Source of the DNA: F23-B02 sp963613665
GTDB lineage: Bacteria > Bacillota > Clostridia > Oscillospirales > Oscillospiraceae
Assembly: GCA_963613665.1 (NCBI GenBank)
Contig: CAVEAL010000001.1
Span: forward strand, 149,978-213,977
Direction: 5' to 3'
DNA length: 64,000 bases
In this document: positions 1-8,663 of the stretch, one piece after another
How the letters are laid out: every line of letters starts with the position of its first letter
How positions within the stretch are numbered: the stretch's first letter is position 1
Notes under the pieces: model-generated
The model's input: only the letters and a program-made list of their open reading frames with translations
The model's database searches: none
What the model was told of the DNA's origin: nothing
Made by a program: the position numbers and the translations under genes

Positions 1-110
1 TTTTATAAGCCCATATTATACACCCGGCGTATGAAAAAGCAAGGATAATATGTCGGGGTGGGGGATGAGCGATAAATTTAAACCGCTGTTAACGTTAAAG
101 TGGTGCACCG

Positions 111-1253
111 TCACAGGCCGACATAGCTTTTTAAAAGCTCAAGCAGCGTCGAGGAGAAGCCGGCCCGGGAAACGGAAGAGTCGGAAACGAGCGGCACGGT
201 GTACAGCACGGTCCCTCCGGAGGAAACGCGGAGCGTTCCTATGCGCTGTCCCTCGGCTACGGGTGCGGTCAGCGTATCGGGCAGATCTGTCTCGTAGCTT
301 AGCTCACCCGTGCCGCTTTTGGGAACAAGTGCTGCCTGCGCGCCGTCATACAGAGGCTGAACGCTGTCGGCATCTCCGAGGCTGACGTGCACCGGCGGCA
401 GCACGTCGGGAGCTCTCAGCGGCAGCAGACGGTAGTTTGCAAAGCCGTAGTTCAAAAGTGCCATCGCATCGGCGTTGCGCGCGTCGGAGCCGGCGGCATG
501 CATGACGACGGCGATGTACTCTATCCCTTCGCGCTCGGCGGTGGCCGACAGGCAGTACATGGCCTTTTCGGTGAAGCCGGTCTTGAGCCCCGTGCAGCCG
601 TCGTAACGGTACACGAGCCTGTTGGTGTTTGTGAGGCCGAACTCGCCGCCGCGGATGCTGTCCGTCCAGATGGTGCTGTACTGCTTTATCAGGTCGTGAC
701 GTATGAGCTCGCGGCTCATTACGGCTACGTCATAGGCACTCGTATAGTGTCCGTCATCATCGAAAAGGCCGGTGCAGTTTTTGAAAACCGTATCCTCCAT
801 GCCGAGCTCACGCGCTCGTTCGTTCATGTGCGAAACGAAGGCCTGCTCCGTGCCGCACAGGTGCTCGGCCATGGCCACGGCACAGTCGTTTGCCGATACG
901 ACGCAGATGCATTTGAGCATTTCGCCGACGCTCATTTTCTCGCCCTGCTCAAGATACACGCAGCTCCCGCCGAAGGAGGCCGCACGCTCGGATGCCGTGA
1001 CCGTGTCCTCAAGGCTTATATCGCCGCGCTCTATTGCCTCGACGATGAGCAGCATCGTCATGACCTTTGTGACGCTTGCCGGAGGCAGCTTTTCATGTGC
1101 GTTTTTCTCGTATATTACCTCGCCGGTCACCTTTTCCGTGAGTATCGCCGAGGGCGCTGAGATCTCGATATCGTTATCGGTGAGAGTGTTTACCGCATAC
1201 ACCGGACTTGTCAGCATAAGGCTGCACAGTACGGCGCAGATGAGCTTTTTCAT
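111..1253 (-). CDS. D-alanyl-D-alanine carboxypeptidase (DacF-like)
   Basis: A 380-residue penicillin-binding serine peptidase of the S11 family, which trims the terminal D-alanine from peptidoglycan stem peptides outside the membrane. The first 20 residues are a typical signal peptide (basic MKK, hydrophobic core, VYA cleavage). All three active-site motifs are present: SVTK at 60-63, SAN at 120-122 and KTG at 224-226. The C-terminal part fits the beta-rich PBP5 domain. The start is set by GGAGGTGG seven bases upstream of ATG. The gene is transcribed away from the AI-2E gene. Whether it acts in growth (DacA) or sporulation (DacF) cannot be told from sequence alone. Confidence 0.93.
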   Translation of the reverse strand: MKKLICAVLCSLMLTSPVYAVNTLTDNDIEISAPSAILTEKVTGEVIYEKNAHEKLPPASVTKVMTMLLIVEAIERGDISLEDTVTASERAASFGGSCVYLEQGEKMSVGEMLKCICVVSANDCAVAMAEHLCGTEQAFVSHMNERARELGMEDTVFKNCTGLFDDDGHYTSAYDVAVMSRELIRHDLIKQYSTIWTDSIRGGEFGLTNTNRLVYRYDGCTGLKTGFTEKAMYCLSATAEREGIEYIAVVMHAAGSDARNADAMALLNYGFANYRLLPLRAPDVLPPVHVSLGDADSVQPLYDGAQAALVPKSGTGELSYETDLPDTLTAPVAEGQRIGTLRVSSGGTVLYTVPLVSDSSVSRAGFSSTLLELLKSYVGL

Positions 1254-1487
1254 GGGTCATCCACCTCCGATAAAGCCTATGACGGTCCCGGAAAATGATG
1301 CACAGGTTGCGCAATTATGCTTTATTCGACGGAAAATGAATTTTTGCTTACTCACGCTGCCGGAAAAATATATTGAATATCAATAGGTTTTGAACATTTT
1401 CAACAGAGTTTTCAACACATATAAGCGGAGAATATTCAATGTGCAGGTTTACATAACGCATTTTATGCCGAATTTACGGCCTTATTA
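1254..1487. other. intergenic region between two divergent genes, with a triplicated 9-mer
   Basis: AT-rich, non-coding. It must hold the leftward promoter of the carboxypeptidase gene. The clearest pattern is three 9-mers TTTT(G/C)AACA at 1388-1396, 1397-1405 and 1409-1417, the first two abutting and the third after GAG. They resemble DnaA boxes (TTATCCACA) only loosely. Confidence 0.5.
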
Positions 1488-1516
1488 TTGACGATATCCG
1501 CATGAGATAGTAATAT
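1488..1516 (+). promoter_or_regulatory. promoter of the AI-2E family gene
   Basis: TTGACG at 1488-1493 and TAATAT at 1511-1516 are separated by 17 bases, placing the transcript start about 15 bases before the translation start. Confidence 0.6.
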
Positions 1517-1538
1517 AAAATCACAAGGGGTGAGGACT

Positions 1539-2828
1539 ATGGAAAATAAGCATAAATATTCACAGTATGTCGGTTGGGGCGTTACGGCCTTTGCCGTCAT
1601 CGCCGCCGGAGTCCTGTTTTATTTCGGCATCGACTACATGGGCAATGTCATGAGCGCCCTCGGCAAGCTCATGGGAATATTAAGCCCCTTCATATGGGGC
1701 CTTGTCATATCGTATCTGCTCATCCCGTCGATGATGATGTACGAGCGCAGGCTCTTTAAGCCCCTCGCGGCGCGGATAAACAAAACAAAGCCGCGCATAA
1801 AAAAGGACAGCAAGCTGCCGCGCGTGCTGTCGCTGATCCTTGCCGAGATCGTCATGCTGCTCATAATCACGGCGCTGTTTTATCTCATCGTCCCGCAGGT
1901 CTATGACAGCATATCGGCCATCATAACAAACAGCCCGTCGTATTTCGACACTGCCTATTCCGCGATAGACAATCTGCTCAAGGACTATCCCGAGATAGAG
2001 CAGTACGCAACGAAGATATTCGGAAACCTGACCGACGCTCTGACAAAATGGGGCACAAACACCCTGCTGCCGAGCATGGAGAACATAGTTGCGAACATTA
2101 CAAACGGCGTGTTCTACGTCCTCAAGGGGCTTTATAACGTCGTCATCGGCATCATCGTTTCGGTGTACATCCTCTATAACAAGGAGCCCTTTATTGCCCA
2201 CTACAGGAAGATACTTTACAGCATTTTTTCTCCGGAGCACGCAAAGCACATCATCTCGGCTCTGCGCTTTGCGGACAAGACCTTCATGGGCTTTATAAGC
2301 GGAAAGCTGCTTGACAGCGCGATAATAGGAGTGCTGTGCTATCTCGGCTGCGTGGCGCTTAAAATGCCGTATGCGCTGCTCATATCCGTCATCGTCGGCG
2401 TGACGAACGTCATACCGTTCTTCGGTCCCTTTATCGGTGCGGTACCCTCGGCGCTTCTGGTGCTGCTGGTAGACCCCAAGATGTGCCTGTGGTTTATCAT
2501 CTTCGTGTTTGTTCTCCAGCAGCTCGACGGCAACGTCATAGGCCCCAAGATCCTCGGCACGTCGATCGGCATAAACGGCTTCTGGGTGCTGTTTTCCATC
2601 GTCCTGTTCGGCGGCATATTCGGCTTCTGGGGAATGCTGCTGGGCGTTCCGGCCTTCGTCATAATCTACACCGCGCTTGAGATGCTCATTGACCGCAAGC
2701 TCAAGCGGCATAAGCTCCCGACAGATGCGAACGAATATATGAACCTCGACTATATAGACCCCGAAACGCTCGAGCCCGTGCCAAAGCGCAGGACAAAGAA
2801 AGAAGCGGACGGGGAAGAAAGGAAATAA
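1539..2828 (+). CDS. AI-2E family transporter (putative membrane efflux protein)
   Basis: A 429-residue integral membrane protein of the AI-2E/YtvI/PerM family, members of which export small molecules or act as sodium/proton antiporters; the substrate here is unknown. It has about eight hydrophobic segments, a soluble central loop between roughly residues 80 and 200, and the conserved family region with GNVIGPKILG in the C-terminal half. The C-terminus ends in a charged tail. The ATG at 1539 is preferred over an upstream in-frame GTG at 1530 because the AGGGGTGAGG ribosome site overlaps that GTG. It is a single-gene unit with its own promoter. Confidence 0.85.
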   Translation: MENKHKYSQYVGWGVTAFAVIAAGVLFYFGIDYMGNVMSALGKLMGILSPFIWGLVISYLLIPSMMMYERRLFKPLAARINKTKPRIKKDSKLPRVLSLILAEIVMLLIITALFYLIVPQVYDSISAIITNSPSYFDTAYSAIDNLLKDYPEIEQYATKIFGNLTDALTKWGTNTLLPSMENIVANITNGVFYVLKGLYNVVIGIIVSVYILYNKEPFIAHYRKILYSIFSPEHAKHIISALRFADKTFMGFISGKLLDSAIIGVLCYLGCVALKMPYALLISVIVGVTNVIPFFGPFIGAVPSALLVLLVDPKMCLWFIIFVFVLQQLDGNVIGPKILGTSIGINGFWVLFSIVLFGGIFGFWGMLLGVPAFVIIYTALEMLIDRKLKRHKLPTDANEYMNLDYIDPETLEPVPKRRTKKEADGEERK

Positions 2829-2836
2829 AGAAAAAA

Positions 2837-2859
2837 GGCTGTACCGAACGGGTACAGCC
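2837..2859 (-). terminator. rho-independent terminator of the cysteine desulfurase gene
   Basis: GGCTGTACC and GGTACAGCC form a 9-bp stem. On the minus strand it is followed by TTTTTTC, so it mainly ends the leftward gene; it can also stop the rightward AI-2E transcript. Confidence 0.85.
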
Positions 2860-2873
2860 TTGAAATTTCGGGC

Positions 2874-4004
2874 TCATCTGTGCGCAAGCGTATCGTGTGC
2901 ACGCTTTAAGGACGAGCACAGGGCGAGGACCTCATCCTCGGTGCTGTAGCGCGAAAAGCTTATCCTCACTGCGCCGTCAATGATCTGCGCGGGAAGACGC
3001 ATTGCCTCAAGCACATGGCTGCGCCCGCCCTTCTTGCAGGCCGAGGAGCGCGAAACGTAAATGCCGTCGGCCTCAAGGAAGTTCATCAGCACCTCGCTGC
3101 GCCAGCCGGGCAGCGATACGCTCAGAATATGCGGAGCGCCGCCGCCGATGATAAGCGCCTCTGGGATACCGGCACAGATCGTATCGGCCGCGAGGGTGCG
3201 CAGGGCGGCCATTTTTCTGCAATTATCCTCCATGCCGGCAAAGGCTGCCTCGGCCGCCTTGCCGAAGGCCGCTATCTGCGGCATGGCCTCCGTTCCGGCG
3301 CGAAGTCCGCTTTCCTGAGCGCCTCCGCGAATCAGGGGCTTGATTTTGACCCCCGTTTTGATATACAATGCGCCTATGCCCTTCGGCGCATGGATCTTGT
3401 GGCCGCTTATGCTGATCATATCCGCGCCGAGCTTTTTTGCGGAAAACGGGACCTTCATGAAGCCCTGAACGGCATCGGTGTGCAAAAGAGCCTTCGAGCC
3501 CTCGGCTCTGAGCATTTTTGCGACGGCGGCAATGTCCGTCACGCCGCCTGTCTCGTTGTTTACCATCATGAGCGTTACGAGCACCGTGTCCTCACGCAGA
3601 GCGGCTCTGACCGAATCAACGGCGATCGATCCGTCCTTTTCCGGCGCAAGATACGTCACCTCAAAGCCGCGGCTTTCAAGTTCGGCGAGCGTTTTGCGCA
3701 CCGCGTCGTGCTCGACGGCGGAGGAGATGATATGTCTTCCGCGTCTTGCGGCGCTCTCCGCGCCCCTTGTTATTGCCCAGACGTCGCTTTCCGAGCCGCA
3801 GGAGGTGAAATACAGCTCCTGCGCCGTGCAGCCGAGCGCCGAAGCTATCTGCGAGCGCGCGGTGTCGAGGTACACCTTGGCCTCGCGGCCCTTCGTATGC
3901 GTCGAGCTCGGATTTCCGTAGCATTCGGTCATGACCCTGTACGCAATGTCCGCAGCCTCGGGGCAGACGCGCGTCGTGGCCGCGTTATCCAAATAAATTT
4001 CCAT
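2874..4004 (-). CDS. cysteine desulfurase (NifS/IscS family)
   Basis: A 376-residue class V aminotransferase-fold enzyme that removes sulfur from cysteine and holds it as a persulfide for iron-sulfur clusters or tRNA thiolation. The PLP lysine is K203 in SGHKIH, the ring-stacking histidine is H99 in VEHDA, and the persulfide cysteine is C323 in SSACKKG. The start has AAGGAG eight bases upstream. It is divergent from mtaB with only 27 bases between the two start codons. MtaB needs two iron-sulfur clusters and a sulfur donor, so the pairing is functionally sensible, but a direct link is inference. Confidence 0.93.
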   Translation of the reverse strand: MEIYLDNAATTRVCPEAADIAYRVMTECYGNPSSTHTKGREAKVYLDTARSQIASALGCTAQELYFTSCGSESDVWAITRGAESAARRGRHIISSAVEHDAVRKTLAELESRGFEVTYLAPEKDGSIAVDSVRAALREDTVLVTLMMVNNETGGVTDIAAVAKMLRAEGSKALLHTDAVQGFMKVPFSAKKLGADMISISGHKIHAPKGIGALYIKTGVKIKPLIRGGAQESGLRAGTEAMPQIAAFGKAAEAAFAGMEDNCRKMAALRTLAADTICAGIPEALIIGGGAPHILSVSLPGWRSEVLMNFLEADGIYVSRSSACKKGGRSHVLEAMRLPAQIIDGAVRISFSRYSTEDEVLALCSSLKRAHDTLAHR

Positions 4005-4031
4005 TTATCTTACTCCTTGGGAGATGATTTC

Positions 4032-5318
4032 GTGAGATACATTATATACACTCTCGGCTGCAAGGTCAACCAGTATGAAACGCAGGCCATAGAGGCACTG
4101 CTCGTTTCGCGCGGGCATAAGCCCTGCCGCGCGGGCGAGATCGCCGATGCCGTTATCGTAAATACCTGCGCCGTCACAGCCGAGGCGGGACGCAAATCGC
4201 GTCAGGCCATTCACCGCCTGCGCGAGGAAAACCCCGGCGCGGTCGCGGCGGTACTGGGCTGCTACTCGCAGCTGAGCCCGGATGCCGTTGAAAAGCTCGG
4301 CGCGGATATCGTCTACGGCACGGCCGACAGACAGAAGCTCGTCGATGCCGTCGAAAAGGCGGTCAGCACAGGCGAGGGTGAGAGAACGCTCGACAAGCCG
4401 TTTGAACGCCGCGTATTCGAGGAGCTTACCGCGGGCGCGGTGTCCGGCCACACAAGGGCGCTGTTGAAGATACAGGACGGCTGCGTAAACTTCTGCTCGT
4501 ACTGCATAATCCCGTACACGCGCGGCAGAGTGCGCAGTCTGCCGGTGGCCTCCGCCGTGCAGCAGGCAGCGGAGCTCGACAGCAAGGGCTACCGTGAGCT
4601 TGTCATAACCGGCATCGAGATCGCGTCCTACGGCGTCGACCTTCCGGGAAAGCCCGGCCTTGCCGACGTTGTCTGCGCCGTCGCCGATGCAGCGCCGCAT
4701 ATGCGCATACGTCTCGGTTCCATCGAGCCGAGCGTCATAACAGAGGAGTTCTGCCGTAAGATAGCCGCATGCGGCAGCGTGTGCAGGCATTTTCACCTTT
4801 CCCTGCAATCTGGCTGCGACGCGACGCTCAAGGCCATGAACCGCAAGTACGACACAGCCCGCTTTTACGAGGCCATGCAGCTGCTGCGGAGCTATTTCCC
4901 CGACTGCGGCATGACCTGCGATGTTATCGTGGGCTTTCCGGGCGAGACTGAAGCGCATCAGAAGGAAACGCTTGCCTTTCTCGAAAAGGCGCGGTTTTCC
5001 GATGCACACATCTTCCCGTATTCGCGCCGTCCGGGAACGCCGGCGGACAAGATGGACGGGCAGATAGACAGGGCCGTCAAGGCGAAGCGCTCAAAGCAGG
5101 CGCGCGCAGTTGTCGCCGAAACGCGCAGAGCCTTTCTCGAGAGCATGGTAGGCAAAACGCTGCCTGTCTTGTTTGAAACGCAGGAGGGAGAGCTCTGGCA
5201 GGGACACAGCGATAACTACCTCGAGGTACGCGCCGGGGGAGAAGCGCTGCGCGGAACAGTACATAATGTCAGGATAAATGCGGTTTCGGACGGAATTTTA
5301 GTCGGAAATGTCATTTGA
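4032..5318 (+). CDS. mtaB: tRNA t6A37 methylthiotransferase MtaB
   Basis: A 428-residue radical-SAM methylthiotransferase that adds the 2-methylthio group to threonylcarbamoyl-adenosine 37 in tRNAs reading ANN codons. The N-terminal UPF0004 domain opens with TLGCKVNQYE, diagnostic for MtaB over MiaB, and supplies cluster cysteines C10, C46 and C77. The radical-SAM CxxxCxxC is C151, C155 and C158, and a TRAM-like tail follows. The GTG start has GGGAG eight bases upstream; the open frame extends far upstream only because the opposite strand codes for the desulfurase. Confidence 0.93.
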   Translation: MRYIIYTLGCKVNQYETQAIEALLVSRGHKPCRAGEIADAVIVNTCAVTAEAGRKSRQAIHRLREENPGAVAAVLGCYSQLSPDAVEKLGADIVYGTADRQKLVDAVEKAVSTGEGERTLDKPFERRVFEELTAGAVSGHTRALLKIQDGCVNFCSYCIIPYTRGRVRSLPVASAVQQAAELDSKGYRELVITGIEIASYGVDLPGKPGLADVVCAVADAAPHMRIRLGSIEPSVITEEFCRKIAACGSVCRHFHLSLQSGCDATLKAMNRKYDTARFYEAMQLLRSYFPDCGMTCDVIVGFPGETEAHQKETLAFLEKARFSDAHIFPYSRRPGTPADKMDGQIDRAVKAKRSKQARAVVAETRRAFLESMVGKTLPVLFETQEGELWQGHSDNYLEVRAGGEALRGTVHNVRINAVSDGILVGNVI

Positions 5319-5343
5319 CAGGGAACGGAAGAATAGCTATAAT
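5315..5343 (+). promoter_or_regulatory. perfect-consensus promoter of serC-serA
   Basis: TTGACA at 5315-5320, a 17-base spacer and TATAAT at 5338-5343 match the vegetative sigma consensus at every position. The -35 box overlaps the stop codon of mtaB. Confidence 0.88.
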
Positions 5344-5381
5344 TTTAACAATGGCAAAAAACCGAACAGGAGGTGCTCACA

Positions 5382-6467
5382 TTGTCAAGAGAAAAGGTAT
5401 ATAATTTTTCGGCAGGTCCGTCGATGATGCCGGAAAGTGTGCTCGAAAGAGCGGCAGGAGAGATAAGCGATTATAAGGGCAGCGGCATGTCCGTTATGGA
5501 GATGAGTCACCGAAGTTCACTGTTCGGCGAAATTTTTGCGGAAACAAAGCAGAAGCTCAAAGCAGCGCTCAAAGTGCCGGACAGTCATGAGATACTGTTT
5601 TTGCAGGGCGGCGCGACGCTCCAGTTTGCGGCGATACCGCTCAATTTGATGGGCGCCGGCGGCAGCGCCGACTATGCCGTGACGGGCAATTTCTCGTCCC
5701 TTGCGGCAAAGGAGGCCGAGAAGTACGGCCGGGTGCACATAGCCTGCTCGAGTGCCGACCGCGGCCACAGCTATATCCCCGCGCAGCTTGATCTCAGCAG
5801 CGGCTCGAGCTATTTTTACTACTGCGCCAACAACACCATCTACGGCACGGAGTGGCAGTCACTGCCCGATACGCAGGGGAAAACGATAGTCTGCGACATG
5901 TCCTCGGACATCCTGTCAAAGCCCGTGGACGTCTCCCGCTACGGTCTCATCTACGCCGGAGCGCAGAAGAACATGGCTCCCGCGGGGCTCACGGTCGTGA
6001 TCATAGACAGGGCTCTTGCCGGATACCAGGCTGATATCTGTCCATCGGTCATGAGCTACGATACGCTCATCAAAAAGGACTCCATGCTCAACACTCCGCC
6101 CTGCTGGTGCATCTACATGCTCGGGCTCATGCTCGACTGGCTCGACGGCATCGGCGGCGTAAGCGCCATGCAGGAGATAAAAAAGGAGCGTGCCGGACTT
6201 GTATACGACGTGCTCGATAACAGCAGGCTCTATATCCCGCACGCCGAAAAAGGCTCGCGCAGCGATATGAACGTGACCTTCCGTACCGGCTCGGAGGAAC
6301 TGGATGCGGAGTTTGTAAAGGGTGCTGCGGCCGAGGGGCTTTTAAACCTCAAGGGCCACAGGCTTACGGGCGGCATGCGTGCATCGCTGTACAACGCCAT
6401 GCCAATGGAAGGTGCGCGCGCTCTCGCCGAATATATGAAAAAATTCGAGGTAGAACATAATGTATAA
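5382..6467 (+). CDS. serC: phosphoserine aminotransferase
   Basis: A 361-residue PLP enzyme of serine biosynthesis that converts 3-phosphohydroxypyruvate and glutamate to phosphoserine. The N-terminal YNFSAGPSMMP is the family signature, and the PLP lysine is K196 in GAQKNMAP. The start is a TTG eight bases after a perfect AGGAGG at 5368-5373; an in-frame GTG at 5373 lies inside that ribosome site and is rejected. The 3' end overlaps serA by 8 bases, so the two are translationally coupled. A serB phosphatase is not in the window. Confidence 0.94.
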   Translation: MSREKVYNFSAGPSMMPESVLERAAGEISDYKGSGMSVMEMSHRSSLFGEIFAETKQKLKAALKVPDSHEILFLQGGATLQFAAIPLNLMGAGGSADYAVTGNFSSLAAKEAEKYGRVHIACSSADRGHSYIPAQLDLSSGSSYFYYCANNTIYGTEWQSLPDTQGKTIVCDMSSDILSKPVDVSRYGLIYAGAQKNMAPAGLTVVIIDRALAGYQADICPSVMSYDTLIKKDSMLNTPPCWCIYMLGLMLDWLDGIGGVSAMQEIKKERAGLVYDVLDNSRLYIPHAEKGSRSDMNVTFRTGSEELDAEFVKGAAAEGLLNLKGHRLTGGMRASLYNAMPMEGARALAEYMKKFEVEHNV

Positions 6468-7626
6468 CATAAAAACGATAAACAACATCTCGCCCGTCGG
6501 CCTTGACAAGCTCCGCGATAAGGGCTGCAATGTCGCGGCCGATATCGCAGCGCCCGACGGCATAATCGTCCGCAGCGCGGATATGCACGCATACGAGGTA
6601 AACCCCGAGCTTCTTGCCGTTGCGCGCGCGGGAGCCGGCTATAATAACATTCCCGTCGATAAATACGCCGAGCTCGGCGTTGTTGTGTTCAACAGTCCCG
6701 GTGCAAATGCGGAGGCAGTCAAGGAGCAGACCGTCTGCTCCATGGTCATGGCCTCGCGCGACGTTATCGGCAGCATAGAGTGGGTAAAGAGCATTGCCGG
6801 CGAGGGAGACAGGATACCCGCGCTCGTCGAAAAGGGCAAGAGCAGCTTTGCCGGTCCCGAGCTCATGGGCAAGACCGTCGGTGTGCTCGGTCTCGGCGCT
6901 ACCGGCGCACTGGTCGCAAACGCCTGTCTTGCGCTGGACATGAACGTCATCGGTTACGACCCGTTTATGTCCGTCGATGCCGCGTGGCGGCTGTCGCGCG
7001 ACGTTTCCAGAGCCGACGATATCTCCGAGATATTCCGCAGCTGCGACTATATCAGCATAAACATCCCCTATAATGAGGACACCCATCACATGCTCGACGC
7101 AAAGGCCTTTGCCGCCATGCGCGACGGCGTGAGGATAGTCAACGAGTCCCGCGCCGAGGTAGTTGACGACGATGCGATGCTCGCGGCGCTCGAGTCCGGC
7201 AAGGTCGCAAAGTACGTCACCGACTTCCCCAACGAGAAGATACTCGGAGGCAAGAACGTCATCGCTCTGCCGCATCTGGGAGCCTGTACGCCCGAGAGCG
7301 AGGACCGCTGCGCGGAGATGGCCGCAAAGCAGCTGTACGAGTACCTCAAAAACGGCAATATCACAAACTCCGTCAACCTGCCAGCCGCGAAGCTCGAGCG
7401 TATGGGCGTGTGCCGCCTGTGCGTCATCCACCACAATGTGCCCGGCATGATAAACCGCATCCTTGACCTGATAACGAAGAAAAACATAAACGTCGAGCAC
7501 ATGATAAACAAGCCCCGCGGCCACTACGCCTACACAATCATCGACCTTAACGACGAGATCTGGGAGGACACCGCAAACACCATCCGTGCCATGGACGACG
7601 TTCTCCGCGTCCGCGTGCTCTTTTAG
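6460..7626 (+). CDS. serA: D-3-phosphoglycerate dehydrogenase
   Basis: A 388-residue NAD-dependent enzyme for the first committed step of serine synthesis. It has the substrate domain, a Rossmann fold with GLGATG, the catalytic-site SRAEVVDD segment and the active-site histidine in LPHLGACTPE, and a C-terminal ACT domain from about residue 318 that usually binds serine for feedback control. It is the short form lacking the intervening domain of longer SerA proteins. It overlaps serC by 8 bases. Confidence 0.94.
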   Translation: MYNIKTINNISPVGLDKLRDKGCNVAADIAAPDGIIVRSADMHAYEVNPELLAVARAGAGYNNIPVDKYAELGVVVFNSPGANAEAVKEQTVCSMVMASRDVIGSIEWVKSIAGEGDRIPALVEKGKSSFAGPELMGKTVGVLGLGATGALVANACLALDMNVIGYDPFMSVDAAWRLSRDVSRADDISEIFRSCDYISINIPYNEDTHHMLDAKAFAAMRDGVRIVNESRAEVVDDDAMLAALESGKVAKYVTDFPNEKILGGKNVIALPHLGACTPESEDRCAEMAAKQLYEYLKNGNITNSVNLPAAKLERMGVCRLCVIHHNVPGMINRILDLITKKNINVEHMINKPRGHYAYTIIDLNDEIWEDTANTIRAMDDVLRVRVLF

Positions 7627-7803
7627 AGGCGCACGGGCATTGTGCTTAACGTCTGCTGCGTCAGCCCGGCCTGATAATACCGACGAAGCAAGAACACCGC
7701 TGCGTAACGCAGCTGCGGCGCCGGATATGCGGCAGCATCTCGGAAACTGCGCCTTCCCCCTGCGGAGCTTGAGGGGAAGGTGCCGGCGATAGCCGACGGA
7801 AAA
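7627..7803. repeat. non-coding spacer with palindromic gut-Firmicutes-type hairpin
   Basis: No reading frame. It contains GCTGCG-TAA-CGCAGC at 7699-7713, CCTTCCCC / GGGGAAGG at 7752-7759 and 7773-7780, and GCCGGC-gata-GCCGAC at 7782-7797. The CCTTCCCC...GGGGAAGG unit resembles short dispersed palindromes common in gut Clostridia genomes; this is a single copy here, so the repeat call rests on general knowledge. Confidence 0.4.
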
Positions 7804-7840
7804 AAGAGAGCACAGATTTTGAAATCTGCGCTCTCTTTTT
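7804..7840 (+). terminator. terminator of serC-serA (bidirectional)
   Basis: A long stem, GAGAGCaCAGATTT paired with AAATCTGcGCTCTC, flanked by A-run and T-run so that it works on both strands. Confidence 0.85.
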
Positions 7841-7960
7841 GCGTCTGATATTCAATTTAAGTGCCGGCTATGCGGAGTAAATTCTGCGCCTGCGTTACGC
7901 GGCGGATTTTTTGCCGGTATTATCCGATAGGGCAGCCGCGATCACCGTACAGGTGCAGAC

Positions 7961-8560
7961 TTATTTCGCCTGTAAAAGTCCGCGGGCCTTTATGTAGCCG
8001 AGGATCGTTTCGACGGTGCCCTCGACGCCGAGCTTGGAGCTGTTGATGCACAGATCATAGTTCTGCGCGTCGCCCCAGAGCTGATCGCTGTAGTATTTGT
8101 AGAAGCTGGAGCGGTCCTTATCTACCTCTTTTATCTTCTTGCGGGCCTGAGCTTCGTCAAGACCCTGGCGTTTTTCGAGACACTTGATGCGCTCGTCCAT
8201 GTCGCCGAGAATGAAGATGCTGACAACGTCGTCTCTGTCGTTGAGGACATAGTCGGCACAGCGTCCTACAAAGATGCAGTCCTCCTTCGACGCAATATCG
8301 CGTATCGCGTCAAACTGAGCGGAAACGACTTCCATGTTGAGCCGGAAATTCTCGTTCAGACCGTAGCCGCCGGCGTGGAGAAGGAAAGCGGACATGCGCT
8401 TTTCGTCGTATGCGTTGATAAGCTCACGGCTGAAATCCGAGTGCTTTGCCGCCTCGTCAACTATCTCCTTGTCGTAGCATTTGATGCCGAGCTTCTCCGC
8501 GAGGAGTCTTGCGATCTCTCTGCCGCTTGAGCCGTGCTGCCTGCCTATTGTGATGATCAT
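7961..8560 (-). CDS. cytidylate kinase-like family protein
   Basis: A 199-residue P-loop protein of the cytidylate-kinase-like family common in Clostridia. It opens with MIITIGRQHGSSG, a variant nucleotide-binding loop, and keeps the lid region with charged helices. True CMP kinase (Cmk) is longer in the CMP-binding part, so the substrate is uncertain. The start at 8560 has GGAGG eight bases upstream; an ATG 21 bases earlier has no ribosome site. It stands alone under its own promoter. Confidence 0.8.
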   Translation of the reverse strand: MIITIGRQHGSSGREIARLLAEKLGIKCYDKEIVDEAAKHSDFSRELINAYDEKRMSAFLLHAGGYGLNENFRLNMEVVSAQFDAIRDIASKEDCIFVGRCADYVLNDRDDVVSIFILGDMDERIKCLEKRQGLDEAQARKKIKEVDKDRSSFYKYYSDQLWGDAQNYDLCINSSKLGVEGTVETILGYIKARGLLQAK

Positions 8561-8599
8561 AAATGACGCCTCCAATTTCATAAAATTTTTTATATTTAT

Positions 8600-8627
8600 A
8601 TTATAGCACTCTTTGTGAAAATTTCAA
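8600..8627 (-). promoter_or_regulatory. promoter of the cytidylate-kinase-like gene
   Basis: On the minus strand TTGAAA (8622-8627) and TATAAT (8600-8605) are 16 bases apart. Confidence 0.65.
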
Positions 8628-8663
8628 CATATATTAATGGTTTTTCTGGCATACATTTTTGAT

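Noticed and set aside
1388..1417. Replication origin based on DnaA-like boxes
   Set aside because: The 9-mers lack the CCACA core and no dnaA, dnaN or gyrase genes are near.
3015..4031. Long in-frame extension upstream of mtaB
   Set aside because: It is antisense to the cysteine desulfurase gene; the real mtaB start is the GTG at 4032 with its own ribosome site.
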